Source: Candidatus Gastranaerophilales bacterium (GTDB taxonomy: Bacteria > Cyanobacteriota > Vampirovibrionia > Gastranaerophilales > Gastranaerophilaceae). Taken from it: a DNA stretch of 34,739 bases. Below, in pieces: positions 15,298 to 22,426 of the stretch. The first letter of the stretch is position 1; every line of letters begins with the position of its first letter. Location of the stretch: assembly GCA_944326015.1 (NCBI GenBank), contig CALVCJ010000018.1, positions 1 through 34,739 of the forward strand. The letters are read 5' to 3'. The notes beneath the pieces were generated by a model. It was not told the origin of the DNA. It saw only the letters and a program-made list of their open reading frames with translations, and searched no databases. Made by a program: the position numbers and the translations under genes.

Positions 15298-15872
15298 GGT
15301 ATTATCAGGGAATTTTATTCAGAGCCTTTTACTCTATGGACTACGATATCCGTTTTTTAGTCCGCATAACAAGAATTAGTGCAGATGCAAAATTAAAAAA
15401 CCGCCCTGTGTGGATGTTGTATTAAACCAGACATTTCAATCCTGTACGGTTAAAATGATTTTACCCCTTAAAGTGGCTTTGTATTTAGATTTTAACCTGT
15501 CGGAAGTGTCCAAAAATAATCAAACCAAATTACTTGAAAAGTCCACGAAGTGTCCGTTGAAGTCCAATCCCTCGACTTTTGGTTGTATGCCTTATATGGC
15601 GGAAATTTAGGGTGTATTTAAACTTGTACGAATGGTTTGATTATTTTTGGCAAAGACATTTGAAATTTTAGTCTGAAGTATTTAATAAGATGTGGGTTAG
15701 GCTTACGCTTAAGTATCCATGAGGGAGTGGAACACACGCTTATTTAATTTTTGTTGGTAAAATATTCATATATATACTATTTTTGAGTCTTTAATCATAA
15801 CAGCTATATAATAAATGGTATTATCAGAATAATAGATACTTTTATACTCTAAACTTTGATATCCTTTTAAAG
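15298..15872. repeat. Imperfect direct repeats 0.5 kb apart
   Basis: About 65 bases at 15298-15363 resemble those at 15815-15872. Shared words are GGTATTATCAG, CTTTTA with ACTCTA, and GATATCC with TTTT and AGTC. The copies may flank an inserted or decayed segment; the right copy lies at the end of the metallo-hydrolase gene. Confidence 0.4.
15510..15650. repeat. Foldback with perfect 17-bp arms
   Basis: CCAAAAATAATCAAACC (15510-15526) and its exact reverse complement (15634-15650) enclose 107 bases. It may be a MITE-like remnant, but no target-site duplication is seen at its edges. Confidence 0.55.
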
Positions 15873-15877
15873 TCTTT

Positions 15878-16663
15878 TTAAAAACTCATCCTTTCTCCAT
15901 CATCGGGTACCAATAGATTATGAATATTATATTTCTCTTTGAATTCTTTTAAATCTTTTCTTGTAACTGTCAAATGACTTACGGTATCCATATGGCTTGC
16001 AATTACCGTTGCATACGGGGCATTTTTTAAAACCTGTTTTATATCTTCAATATTCATAATTAAACGTTCGCCATTTAAGACTGTTGCTGCACATGCATTT
16101 ACAACAATTATTTGCGGAAGATATTTTTCCAGTGTTAGTAAAACTTCATTACACCATATTGTGTCGCCAGCTATATATAATTTTTTTTCATCAGCCGATT
16201 TAAAAAGAACTCCCATGGCATCATAAGGCATACCTATTGAAGCACATAACGGTTTCATTATTTCCCGTTTGCCATGCTGTGTTGGAGTTTTGTATAAGGT
16301 TATATTTTTATACTGCGTGCCATCTACAGATAAAATCTCTACATTTTGAAAACCTTTTGACAAAATATAATCTTTGTCTACATCAGACTGTACAAAAATT
16401 TTTATATTTTTATTCAGTGCATTTTCCGCAAACTCATCCCAGTGGTCAGGATGAATATGCGTAACGATAACAGCATCTACATCAATAATTTCATCAATAT
16501 TAAAAGGGAGAGCGACTCTTGGCTGACGAACATCCGCATTCACTGCAGTCTCAAAACCAGCCATATAATCCTTTGGCATAAGCCACGGGTCAACAAGAAA
16601 TTTTGTATTGTCATATTCAATGATAATTGTTGCATTTCTTACCTGTGTGATTTTCATTTCCAA
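15878..16663 (-). CDS. MBL-fold metallo-hydrolase, UlaG-like
   Basis: 261 residues. The metal-binding motif HIHPDHWD (about residues 74-81) is the HxHxDH signature, followed by TQHG, AGDTIW and ASHMDTVSH at the later ligand positions. The layout is that of the beta-lactamase-fold UlaG/YtnP-like group: cytoplasmic hydrolases acting on esters, lactones or phosphodiesters. The substrate cannot be inferred. A strong AAGGAGG lies before the start. It is divergent from the BioG gene, with about 115 bases between them. Confidence 0.88.
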   Translation of the reverse strand: MEMKITQVRNATIIIEYDNTKFLVDPWLMPKDYMAGFETAVNADVRQPRVALPFNIDEIIDVDAVIVTHIHPDHWDEFAENALNKNIKIFVQSDVDKDYILSKGFQNVEILSVDGTQYKNITLYKTPTQHGKREIMKPLCASIGMPYDAMGVLFKSADEKKLYIAGDTIWCNEVLLTLEKYLPQIIVVNACAATVLNGERLIMNIEDIKQVLKNAPYATVIASHMDTVSHLTVTRKDLKEFKEKYNIHNLLVPDDGERMSF

Positions 16664-16768
16664 TTCCTCCTTTTGTTAACCTATTTTATATGACTATTTT
16701 ATTTTTGACAAGAAGTAAAAATAAAAAAATAGTCTATGAGAATATTAGTAATTATATCTTTTTATTGA

Positions 16769-16774
16769 TATAAT
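16769..16774 (+). promoter_or_regulatory. -10 box 6 nt before the BioG start
   Basis: TGATATAAT is an extended -10 ending at 16774; the ATG starts at 16781. The expected transcription start falls on or next to the ATG, and no Shine-Dalgarno is present, so the mRNA is probably leaderless. Confidence 0.6.
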
Positions 16775-16780
16775 AAATAT

Positions 16781-17440
16781 ATGAAAATCAAATTAATTAA
16801 TAATACCAGTAATGAACTTATCATATTCTTATCCGGCTGGGGATGTGATGATATACAGTTTAAGAATATGAAATCTTCAAAAAATGTTTTAATATGCTGG
16901 GATTACTCAAACTTAGATTTTAATTTTGATTTTTCAGTCTATGAAAAATATTATCTCATTGCCTATTCTGCCGGTGTGTTTACTGCCGGACTTATTCAGG
17001 ACAAACTGCCGGAAACGCTATGTAAAATCGCAATCAACGGGAATCCCTTATTTACCGATGAATATTTTGGAATCCCCGATAATATCAGAAAAGTATTCAA
17101 AAATCTCAATTTGGATAATTATATAGATTTCAGAAAAAATTATCTTGTAATTGATGATGAGGAATTAAAATATTTCAATGAAAATTCGTCACAAAGGTCT
17201 TTTGAAAGCTGTTTTGAAGAATTAGAAAAACTGGAAGAATTATCAAAAAAAAATAATAATATTATGAATTTTGACTGCGCAATTCTTTCTGATAATGATA
17301 AAATTTTCATCCCTGATCACCAAAAAGAATATTTTAAAGGGAAATATAAATTACTAAAAAATTCTGCACATAATGTTTTTTACCACTATAGAAACTTTGA
17401 TCACATATTAAATTTCCTTCCTCAATCTCATTTTTCATAA
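16781..17440 (+). CDS. bioG: BioG-type pimeloyl-ACP methyl ester esterase (DUF452)
   Basis: 219 residues, the usual BioG size. BioG removes the methyl group from pimeloyl-ACP methyl ester and so ends the pimelate branch of biotin synthesis. FLSGWGCDD (residues 16-24) is the oxyanion-hole region and AYSAGVFTAG (about 62-71) holds the nucleophile Ser, as in AYSMGV of relatives. KIAINGNPL and YFGIP are typical of DUF452, and the late NSAHNVFYHY probably carries the catalytic His. No other biotin gene is in the window. No ribosome site is seen; the start is leaderless-like. Confidence 0.8.
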   Translation: MKIKLINNTSNELIIFLSGWGCDDIQFKNMKSSKNVLICWDYSNLDFNFDFSVYEKYYLIAYSAGVFTAGLIQDKLPETLCKIAINGNPLFTDEYFGIPDNIRKVFKNLNLDNYIDFRKNYLVIDDEELKYFNENSSQRSFESCFEELEKLEELSKKNNNIMNFDCAILSDNDKIFIPDHQKEYFKGKYKLLKNSAHNVFYHYRNFDHILNFLPQSHFS

Positions 17441-17559
17441 AGTATACCGCAATCTATCCTGTAGTGTTTTATATAAACAAAGTTTAAAATTTTGGACTTT
17501 TTTATGTTAGTAAATTAACTGTTACATAAAATGAGAAGACAAATTCAACCTGCACAGTG

Positions 17560-17984
17560 CTATCTCAATTTATGCGGATAATCTTTAGGGATTTTCCAGT
17601 CTAATTTTTCTAAATAAGCAGTACAACGTTTCCCCTCACTTATACACAAAGAACGACAACGTGCTATACTGGTACACCAGTTAACACCATAAGGGAAAAA
17701 ATTACTTACTCTGCCATCTGTATAACTAGCAATATTTCTTTCAGTACATATCATATAATTAAATCTGTCCACTCCAAACTCGGTCCGTTATCAATTTCAC
17801 TGCGCCTGATTGCATCTGTAAATATTGAATAAAATTTTTTAAGCTTTACTTCTGTTGTCAAACGTCTATAGCTGTTAACCACCGCAGGCATTGTAAGAGC
17901 TGCAACTACACCTATAATTGCAAGAGTAATTAATACTTCCGCCAGCGTAAAGCCTGTAAGTTTTGAATTCTGAAACTTTAGCAT
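17560..17984 (-). pseudogene. Type IV prepilin-like protein, frame-disrupted
   Basis: From 17984 (AAGGAG 7 nt upstream) the frame reads MLKFQNSKLT and then the prepilin leader GFTLAEVLITLAIIGVVAA, which would be cleaved after Gly, followed by AIRRSEIDNGPSLEWT and a TGA at 17753-17751. A second frame (from 17772) reads NYMICTERNIASY, YGVNWCTSIARC and ends CTAYLEKLDWKIPKDYPHKL, a tail I recognise from memory in these prepilins. The two pieces together are about 140 residues, and the usual middle part is missing, so a frameshift and perhaps an internal deletion have occurred. It would have been an inner-membrane pilin or pseudopilin. Confidence 0.68.
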
Positions 17985-18131
17985 CTTTGTCTCCTTAATT
18001 TTAACCACTTATGTATAATAAACAATTCATCAAATAAAGTCAATATATAGTTCTGTAAAATAATTAAAAATAGTCATTAAGTTCCTTATAAGTATTTGTT
18101 TGGCCTATTAATATAGAAAAGGAGATTTCAA

Positions 18132-18449
18132 TTGGATAAAAAATTACTATTAGGCAAAAGGATAAAAGAACTGAGGAAACAAAAAAAATTTACTCAAGAT
18201 TATCTTGCTGAAAAATTAAATATAGAACCACGTCAGCTGAGTAAACTAGAAACAGGGAAAAATTTTCCTTCCTTTGAAACAGTTATTGCACTGCTGGGAA
18301 CTTTCAATATAACTTTCGAAGAATTGACAGCATTTGAGCACCTTAATAGTGATATTGATTACAAAAGTAAAATTATTGAAGAAGTAAAAAATTTAGATAA
18401 AGAAAAAGCCCAATGTATATACAAAATTATCAGGGTATTTTTTAACTGA
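18132..18449 (+). CDS. XRE/Cro-family HTH regulator, paralogue of the one at 5.3 kb
   Basis: 105 residues with a TTG start, supported by AAAAGGAG just upstream. The HTH_3 fold is TQDYLAEKLNIEPRQLSKLETG, then FEELTAFEHLNS. It shares about half its residues with the island regulator at 5312-5626. It is divergent from the broken prepilin gene, so it may have controlled it. The target is unknown. Confidence 0.85.
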   Translation: MDKKLLLGKRIKELRKQKKFTQDYLAEKLNIEPRQLSKLETGKNFPSFETVIALLGTFNITFEELTAFEHLNSDIDYKSKIIEEVKNLDKEKAQCIYKIIRVFFN

Positions 18450-18490
18450 CATTAAAACAGTATAAATAAACCTATAATTTAATAAAAAAA

Positions 18491-18577
18491 CAGAGGGGAT
18501 GGGATTCGAACCCACGGTGGAATTACTCCCACACAACCTTTCCAAGATTGCACCTTAAACCTCTCGGACACCCCTCT
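18491..18577 (-). tRNA. tRNA-Ser(GGA)
   Basis: An 87-nt class II tRNA. Acceptor AGAGGGG pairs with CCCCTCT, discriminator G. The anticodon loop TTGGAAA gives GGA, with stem CAATC/GGTTG; a long variable arm and TTCGAAT T-loop are present. It lies 28 nt beyond tRNA-Lys on the same strand. Confidence 0.95.
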
Positions 18578-18605
18578 TGAATTACCGTATATATTTCTAT
18601 TAAAT

Positions 18606-18678
<73 letters not shown>

Positions 18679-18698
18679 GTATACTTTTCACATAATTA

Positions 18699-18749
18699 AT
18701 TATACAACCTGATTTTTAATTTGCAATAAATTATTTTCTGTAGTAAAAT
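18699..18749. promoter_or_regulatory. Divergent promoters sharing one palindromic -35 (TTGCAA)
   Basis: TTGCAA at 18721-18726 reads the same on both strands. Leftward it lies 16 nt from TATAAT (18704-18699) for the tRNA genes. Rightward it lies 17 nt from TAAAAT (18744-18749) for the NDP-sugar gene, whose ATG follows 8 nt later. Both promoters therefore appear to use the same -35 hexamer. Confidence 0.62.
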
Positions 18750-18757
18750 CAGATATT

Positions 18758-19774
18758 ATGAGTGGGATTATTAAAGCTATGGTGATGTCTGCTGGAGTTG
18801 GATCAAGACTTGATCCTTTGACAAAGTTTGTCCCAAAACCTCTTGTCCCGATTGCAAACAGACCTGTAATGGATATACTATTTGAAAATTTACTTGATAC
18901 AGGTGTAAAAGATGTAATATGTAATACATATTATCTGTCAGATAAAATTATAGAAAGATATAAAAACAACAATTCAGGTATAAATTTTAATTATATAAAG
19001 GAAGAAACATTATCAGGAACTGCCGGCGGGGTAAAAAAATGTCAATTTTTCTTTGATGAAGGAAGTTCATTTATAGTTATGTCAGCAGACGGTCTTTCTA
19101 ATGCTGATTTAAAAAAAGGTATTGAAATTCATAAAAATTCAGGTGCGATTGCAACTATCGGTATAAAACGGATTTATCCTGAAGAAGTTTCGCATTTCGG
19201 TGTTGTTGTTACTGATGAAAACGGTTTTATAACGGAATTTCAGGAAAAACCTTATATAAATGAGGCAAAAAGTAATTTTATAAATACCGGAATTTATATA
19301 TTTGACTATAAAATTTTTGATTATATTCCGGAAAATACGTTTTATGATTTTGCTAAAAATGTATTTCCGAAATTGTTAAAAGAGCATGCCATAAATACAT
19401 TTAAGGTCTCAGAATATTGGAGTGATATTGGAACTTTAGAGCAGTATAAACAATCTACGCAGGATTTGTTTAACGGAGAATGCAAATTTTCTCATGCCCC
19501 GATAGTTAATACAGATTCGGGTTCTTATATAGCTGAAGATGCTGTAATCCCAAAATCTGTAAAATTTGTCGGGAATTCTGTTATAGGTAAGTATTCAAGT
19601 ATTGGCGAAAATTCTGTAATAGAAAACAGTATTATCTGGGATAATGTTGTAATAGGTACAAATATTAGACTTTCAAACTGTGTAGTAGCTTCAAACAGCA
19701 TAATAAAAACGGATTTGTCGTCTCAAATTATTGGTGCAAATGAGATTATAGATTCAAAATCTTTAAAAATTTAG
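18758..19774 (+). CDS. NDP-sugar pyrophosphorylase family protein
   Basis: 338 residues. The N-terminal nucleotidyltransferase has MSAGVGSRLDPLTKFVPKPL with the nucleotide-binding GxGxRLxPLT and the sugar-binding PKPL, then RPVMDILFENL, SADGLS for metal, and FVVV-like HFGVVVTDENGFITEFQEKP. SDIGTLEQYK is also typical. The last 90 residues have hexapeptide-like turns (YIAEDAVIPKSV, VIGKYSSIGENSVI, NVVIGTNIRLSNCVV), a left-handed beta-helix. It would make an NDP-sugar, most likely GDP-mannose or dTDP/UDP-glucose, for envelope glycans; the exact sugar and base are not fixed by the sequence. No Shine-Dalgarno; it appears leaderless. Confidence 0.87.
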   Translation: MSGIIKAMVMSAGVGSRLDPLTKFVPKPLVPIANRPVMDILFENLLDTGVKDVICNTYYLSDKIIERYKNNNSGINFNYIKEETLSGTAGGVKKCQFFFDEGSSFIVMSADGLSNADLKKGIEIHKNSGAIATIGIKRIYPEEVSHFGVVVTDENGFITEFQEKPYINEAKSNFINTGIYIFDYKIFDYIPENTFYDFAKNVFPKLLKEHAINTFKVSEYWSDIGTLEQYKQSTQDLFNGECKFSHAPIVNTDSGSYIAEDAVIPKSVKFVGNSVIGKYSSIGENSVIENSIIWDNVVIGTNIRLSNCVVASNSIIKTDLSSQIIGANEIIDSKSLKI

Positions 19775-19802
19775 GGGTTTATATCCCAGTTTAATTAAAA
19801 TT

Positions 19803-19833
19803 GTCTGCCCTGAAAAATAAATTCAGGGCAGAC
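19803..19833 (+). terminator. 12-bp stem-loop after the NDP-sugar gene
   Basis: GTCTGCCCTGAA, loop AAATAAA, TTCAGGGCAGAC: a perfect stem 28 nt after the stop codon. No T run follows, so it may end transcription factor-dependently or only protect the mRNA 3' end. Confidence 0.5.
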
Positions 19834-19867
19834 TCTGAACTTGTTTTAGAGTCTTGTCGGTGGTAAG

Positions 19868-19888
19868 ATTCCGAAACAAGTTCGGAAT
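19868..19888. repeat. REP-like palindrome
   Basis: ATTCCGAA, loop ACAAG, TTCGGAAT, within the longer phrase GGTAAGATTCCGAAAC and GTTCGGAATGACATTCTGAC. Similar intergenic palindromes occur in many AT-rich bacterial genomes; no second copy is in this window. Confidence 0.45.
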
Positions 19889-20046
19889 GACATTCTGACT
19901 GTTTTTTTGAGAATATATGGTGTAAACTGCTATATAGGGTCCTAAATTTAATACTTGATTTTTAAACTTTTTGATGTTAGATTATTTATATTGTCTGAGG
20001 TTATTGACATTCTAGTGTTGATAAGTTTCAGCAATATAAAAAAATT

Positions 20047-20127
20047 GGAACTGTTGGCACTCTGTCGATAAAATGATTGCGTATCATTTTCGGGAGGTAA
20101 GGCAGCTAGCTACCGCTGATAAGTTCC
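20047..20127 (-). ncRNA. Possible structured RNA before tRNA-Met
   Basis: An outer stem GGAACT (20047-20052) pairs with AGTTCC (20122-20127). Inside are a perfect 8-bp hairpin AAAATGAT/ATCATTTT and a GGTAGCTAGCTGCC palindrome. On the reverse strand the outer stem is followed by AATTTTTTTATA, a terminator-like T run. I do not recognise an RNA family; reverse-strand orientation is inferred from the T run. Confidence 0.35.
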
Positions 20128-20145
20128 GATATTATCATTAAATCT

Positions 20146-20217
<72 letters not shown>

Positions 20218-20423
20218 GTTTTTTAATGCGTGATTAGGATTGGCTTTTGACGTTTTTATGTGTTTGAGCTTATTTGTACATTTTAATGCATTGGTGCAAT
20301 TTTGGTGCAGTATAAATCTGGTGAAAAACGACTTATTTTTATCTTAATTTTTTGCAATAATTAAATTATTTCTTTAATATTTTGTAATATAATCGGCTTA
20401 CATTTAACGAATAAGGATTTACT

Positions 20424-20567
20424 ATGCCGTATGATTTTGAATATCCCATTGATGATAACACTTTATTTATCCTGCTCGCATTGCGGTATCAGGGTTTTGT
20501 AGAATTAAGCGGCCTTGATAGCATATATGATGAAACTGTCAATTATGATTATACTCTTTTACGTAAA
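20424..20567 (+). pseudogene. 5' fragment of an unknown gene, cut by integrase relic
   Basis: A -10 TATAAT at 20388-20393 and a good ribosome site (AAGGATTTACT) precede an ATG that reads MPYDFEYPIDDNTLF and LALRYQGFVELSGL. The frame stays open to 20744, but after about residue 45 it is only the antisense of the integrase fragment. I think the first 45 codons are the start of a real gene that was truncated. Confidence 0.4.
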
Positions 20568-20809
20568 TCAACGGCTGTACTTAAAACAATTGACAATGTC
20601 GCCATATATCTGTTGACTGTTGCATTAGAACGTGTCCTCTCACTAATTTTAGGCGACATATTTTTGCGTGGAATAAGACATTTTTCTTTTGATAGTTTGT
20701 CGCGGTATTCAGTAAGCATAATGTTATCAAGAGCACTTAAATAATATGCACCTATTTCTTTTTTCCACCAAGCCAAATGCATTTTGAATTTATACTTTAT
20801 TTGTCTTTT
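20549..20809 (-). pseudogene. Tyrosine integrase relic (core-binding domain only)
   Basis: The frame reads HLAWWKKEIGAYYLSALDNI, EYRDKLSKEK and TRSNATVNRYMATLSIVLS, which is the SAM-like core-binding domain of phage-type integrases (WWKKEIG, YRDKL, TVNRY). The upstream part ends at a TAG (20810-20812) and the whole catalytic domain (R-H-R-Y) is missing; after STAV the family match ends. It lies 330 bases from the 3' end of tRNA-Met, a usual attachment site for such elements, so it is probably the scar of an old integration. Confidence 0.7.
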
Positions 20810-20913
20810 CTAATCTTAATACTTATTTTCTCAAGCTATACAAAAGAGAAAAAACAACAGACGGCTAACCAGGATAGTAGCAAAAAATTTTATTTAGAAA
20901 TTTTTAGATAAAA
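20779..20913 (+). CDS. Possible 44-residue membrane peptide
   Basis: ATG at 20779 reads MHFEFILYLSFLILILIFSS followed by a charged tail, so it has one likely membrane segment. There is no ribosome site before it and it overlaps the integrase relic, so it may be chance or the 3' remnant of the gene cut at 20.5 kb. Confidence 0.25.
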
Positions 20914-20928
20914 AAAGGAATTATATTT

Positions 20929-21258
20929 ATGTACTCAGTGAACCATAAAAATGCTAATAATGCTCCAACTTTTGGAAAATTTTTAAAAGTAAAAGGTAGT
21001 ACAAAGCATATTAACCATTTAAAAAAACGATTTGCCCAAAACAGTGATGACATATTATTACTCAGTCAAAAAAAAGATAACAAAAAATCGGTATTATATG
21101 TATTTACAAAAGAAGACACAGATATATTTCTTGATTTAATAAAAAAATTAGATTTTTTTGAACTCAGGACTAATATTGAAAAATATATGCCGTCTAAACT
21201 AAAAATATTGGATCTGGCAAAGGCTTATGAAATAGCAAAGAATAAAACAATCCTGTAA
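20929..21258 (+). CDS. Hypothetical protein, 109 residues
   Basis: MYSVNHKNANNAPTFGKFLK, then KGSTKHINHLKKRF and DDILLLSQKKDNKKSVLYVF. I recall related N-termini in Gastranaerophilales proteins but no function. No signal peptide or membrane segment; Lys-rich, probably cytoplasmic. AAAGGAA precedes the ATG by 8 nt. It is convergent with the next gene and shares a stem-loop terminator with it. Confidence 0.75.
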   Translation: MYSVNHKNANNAPTFGKFLKVKGSTKHINHLKKRFAQNSDDILLLSQKKDNKKSVLYVFTKEDTDIFLDLIKKLDFFELRTNIEKYMPSKLKILDLAKAYEIAKNKTIL

Positions 21259-21280
21259 CAATATGTTTTGTTACAGGATT
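21249..21280. terminator. Bidirectional stem-loop between convergent genes
   Basis: AATCCTGTAACA, loop ATATGTTT, TGTTACAGGATT: a perfect 12-bp stem. The left arm overlaps the last codons of the gene at 20929. On the - strand TTGTTTTATTC follows, so it should act for the leftward gene as well. Confidence 0.6.
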
Positions 21281-21309
21281 AAGCTACTTTGAGTTCAAAA
21301 TCTTTGCTA

Positions 21310-22320
21310 TTATGCATTATTACCGAACAAAAGTCCGAGCACAAGGCCTGCAGCTGCAGCTATACCGCCTCCTTTGAGCGCTTTATTCCATTTGAAGTCC
21401 TTGAAAGCTTTTGTTATTACCTCCGGAGTACCATTTTTCAATGATTTTGCTGCATCATCGTAGTATGTCATAACTTTTCCGTTTAATGTGTCTCTTGTTG
21501 ATTTAACTAATGTTTCCTGATTAGATATCTGTGTTGTATAATCAGCTACTGCACCTGCTTTATCTTTATATTTTGCGGCAAGCCTTTTTGCTTCTGCATC
21601 TATAGCTGCTGCATCACCTTCAATTCCAAAAGCTTTTGCATTATCTTTAAAGAATTTTTCTAAATCCGCACCATCAGCAAGAGCTTCGAGTTGAACTTTC
21701 TGCTGTTTTAGTTTTGAAAGTTTGTCTTTTTTGAACTGTAAAGTTTCTTCTTTGGCAAAGTTTTGAGCTTCTTTTGCAATTGCATCCAAATCTATATTTT
21801 TGATTTCTTTTTTAGCAGCTTTATAAGCATCTTTTGCCTGATCCTGAGTTAATACTCCATGGAGTGACGGGAAACTTGATGGCATAGGTGACTTATAGTA
21901 TGCTTTTAAAGTTTTTAAAGTAACACCATCAGGCACACCTAAATTTTTAAGAATTTCTTGTTTTTTAATAGTCAATAAATCTTTAGCTTTATCAATTGCT
22001 ACCTGTTTAGTGTTGCTAGCATCTAATTTTTGTAAAATATCATCAGAGACTCTTCCTTCTTGTACAGGATTTGATCCCCAGAAATAGATACCAGCACCGG
22101 TACCTGCACCTGCAACTGCACCTAAACCTAAACCGGTTGAGAGAGATAAACCGCCACGTTTTTCAAACGAATCTGTCTGAGGCTGCTGATACCCCTGAAA
22201 TGCTGGATTTTGTGCATTTTGCGCGAAATACTGTTGAGCAAGAAAATCATCATTGTTTACAGAATATGGATTGTAACCGTATAAACTGTTTCCGTATAAA
22301 TTTGAAATTTCTCCTGACAT
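21310..22320 (-). CDS. Hypothetical two-membrane-segment protein
   Basis: 336 residues. The N-terminus is Asn/Gln/Tyr-rich (NLYGNSLYGYNPYSVNNDDF), then a Gly-rich hydrophobic segment (LGLGAVAGAGTGAGIYF, about 80-97), a long Lys/Ala-rich helical region (about 105-305) likely to be coiled coil, and a C-terminal membrane segment (GGGIAAAAGLVLGLLFG). No enzyme motif is visible. I recall this architecture as a lineage-specific family without known function. Confidence 0.75.
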   Translation of the reverse strand: MSGEISNLYGNSLYGYNPYSVNNDDFLAQQYFAQNAQNPAFQGYQQPQTDSFEKRGGLSLSTGLGLGAVAGAGTGAGIYFWGSNPVQEGRVSDDILQKLDASNTKQVAIDKAKDLLTIKKQEILKNLGVPDGVTLKTLKAYYKSPMPSSFPSLHGVLTQDQAKDAYKAAKKEIKNIDLDAIAKEAQNFAKEETLQFKKDKLSKLKQQKVQLEALADGADLEKFFKDNAKAFGIEGDAAAIDAEAKRLAAKYKDKAGAVADYTTQISNQETLVKSTRDTLNGKVMTYYDDAAKSLKNGTPEVITKAFKDFKWNKALKGGGIAAAAGLVLGLLFGNNA

Positions 22321-22426
22321 AACTATTTTACCTTAACCTTTCAAAATTTAGTAACCTAACCTTGATTATATAAACAATTTATGTTTGGAAAAATTGCGCT
22401 TTTGTTTCAAAAAACTTAACATTTAT

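Larger units (their letters stand above)
15146..15877. other. Gene-free decayed intergenic stretch
   Basis: I see no intact gene in these roughly 730 bases. It holds a stem-loop (15182-15216), two copies of CACTGTAAAT, an imperfect direct repeat, and a 17-bp foldback (15510-15650). On the reverse strand one frame reads QPKVEGLDFNGHFVDFSSNLV, LFLDTSDRLKSKYKATLRG and NVWFNTTST between two TGA codons, which may be a relic of a short gene. It marks the right border of the accessory island. Confidence 0.6.
19775..20145. other. Gene-free stretch with palindromes
   Basis: No coding sequence seen in about 370 bases. It holds a 12-bp stem-loop, a REP-like palindrome and a possible structured RNA, each listed separately. 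TTGACA at 20002-20007 has no matching -10. Confidence 0.6.

Noticed and set aside
15351-15390. AGTCCGCATAA resembling operator site 3
   Set aside because: The second arm GACRTA and a -10 at the right distance are missing, and no gene follows on that strand.
15410-15610. 66-codon + strand ORF
   Set aside because: No ribosome site or family match, and it spans one arm of the foldback; the reverse-strand frame looks more coding-like but is itself broken.
17985-18008. GTG start of the prepilin gene
   Set aside because: The ATG at 17984 has AAGGAG at proper spacing and gives a normal short leader.
20568-20744. Rest of the + strand ORF at 20.4 kb
   Set aside because: It is antisense to the integrase relic and has no family match.
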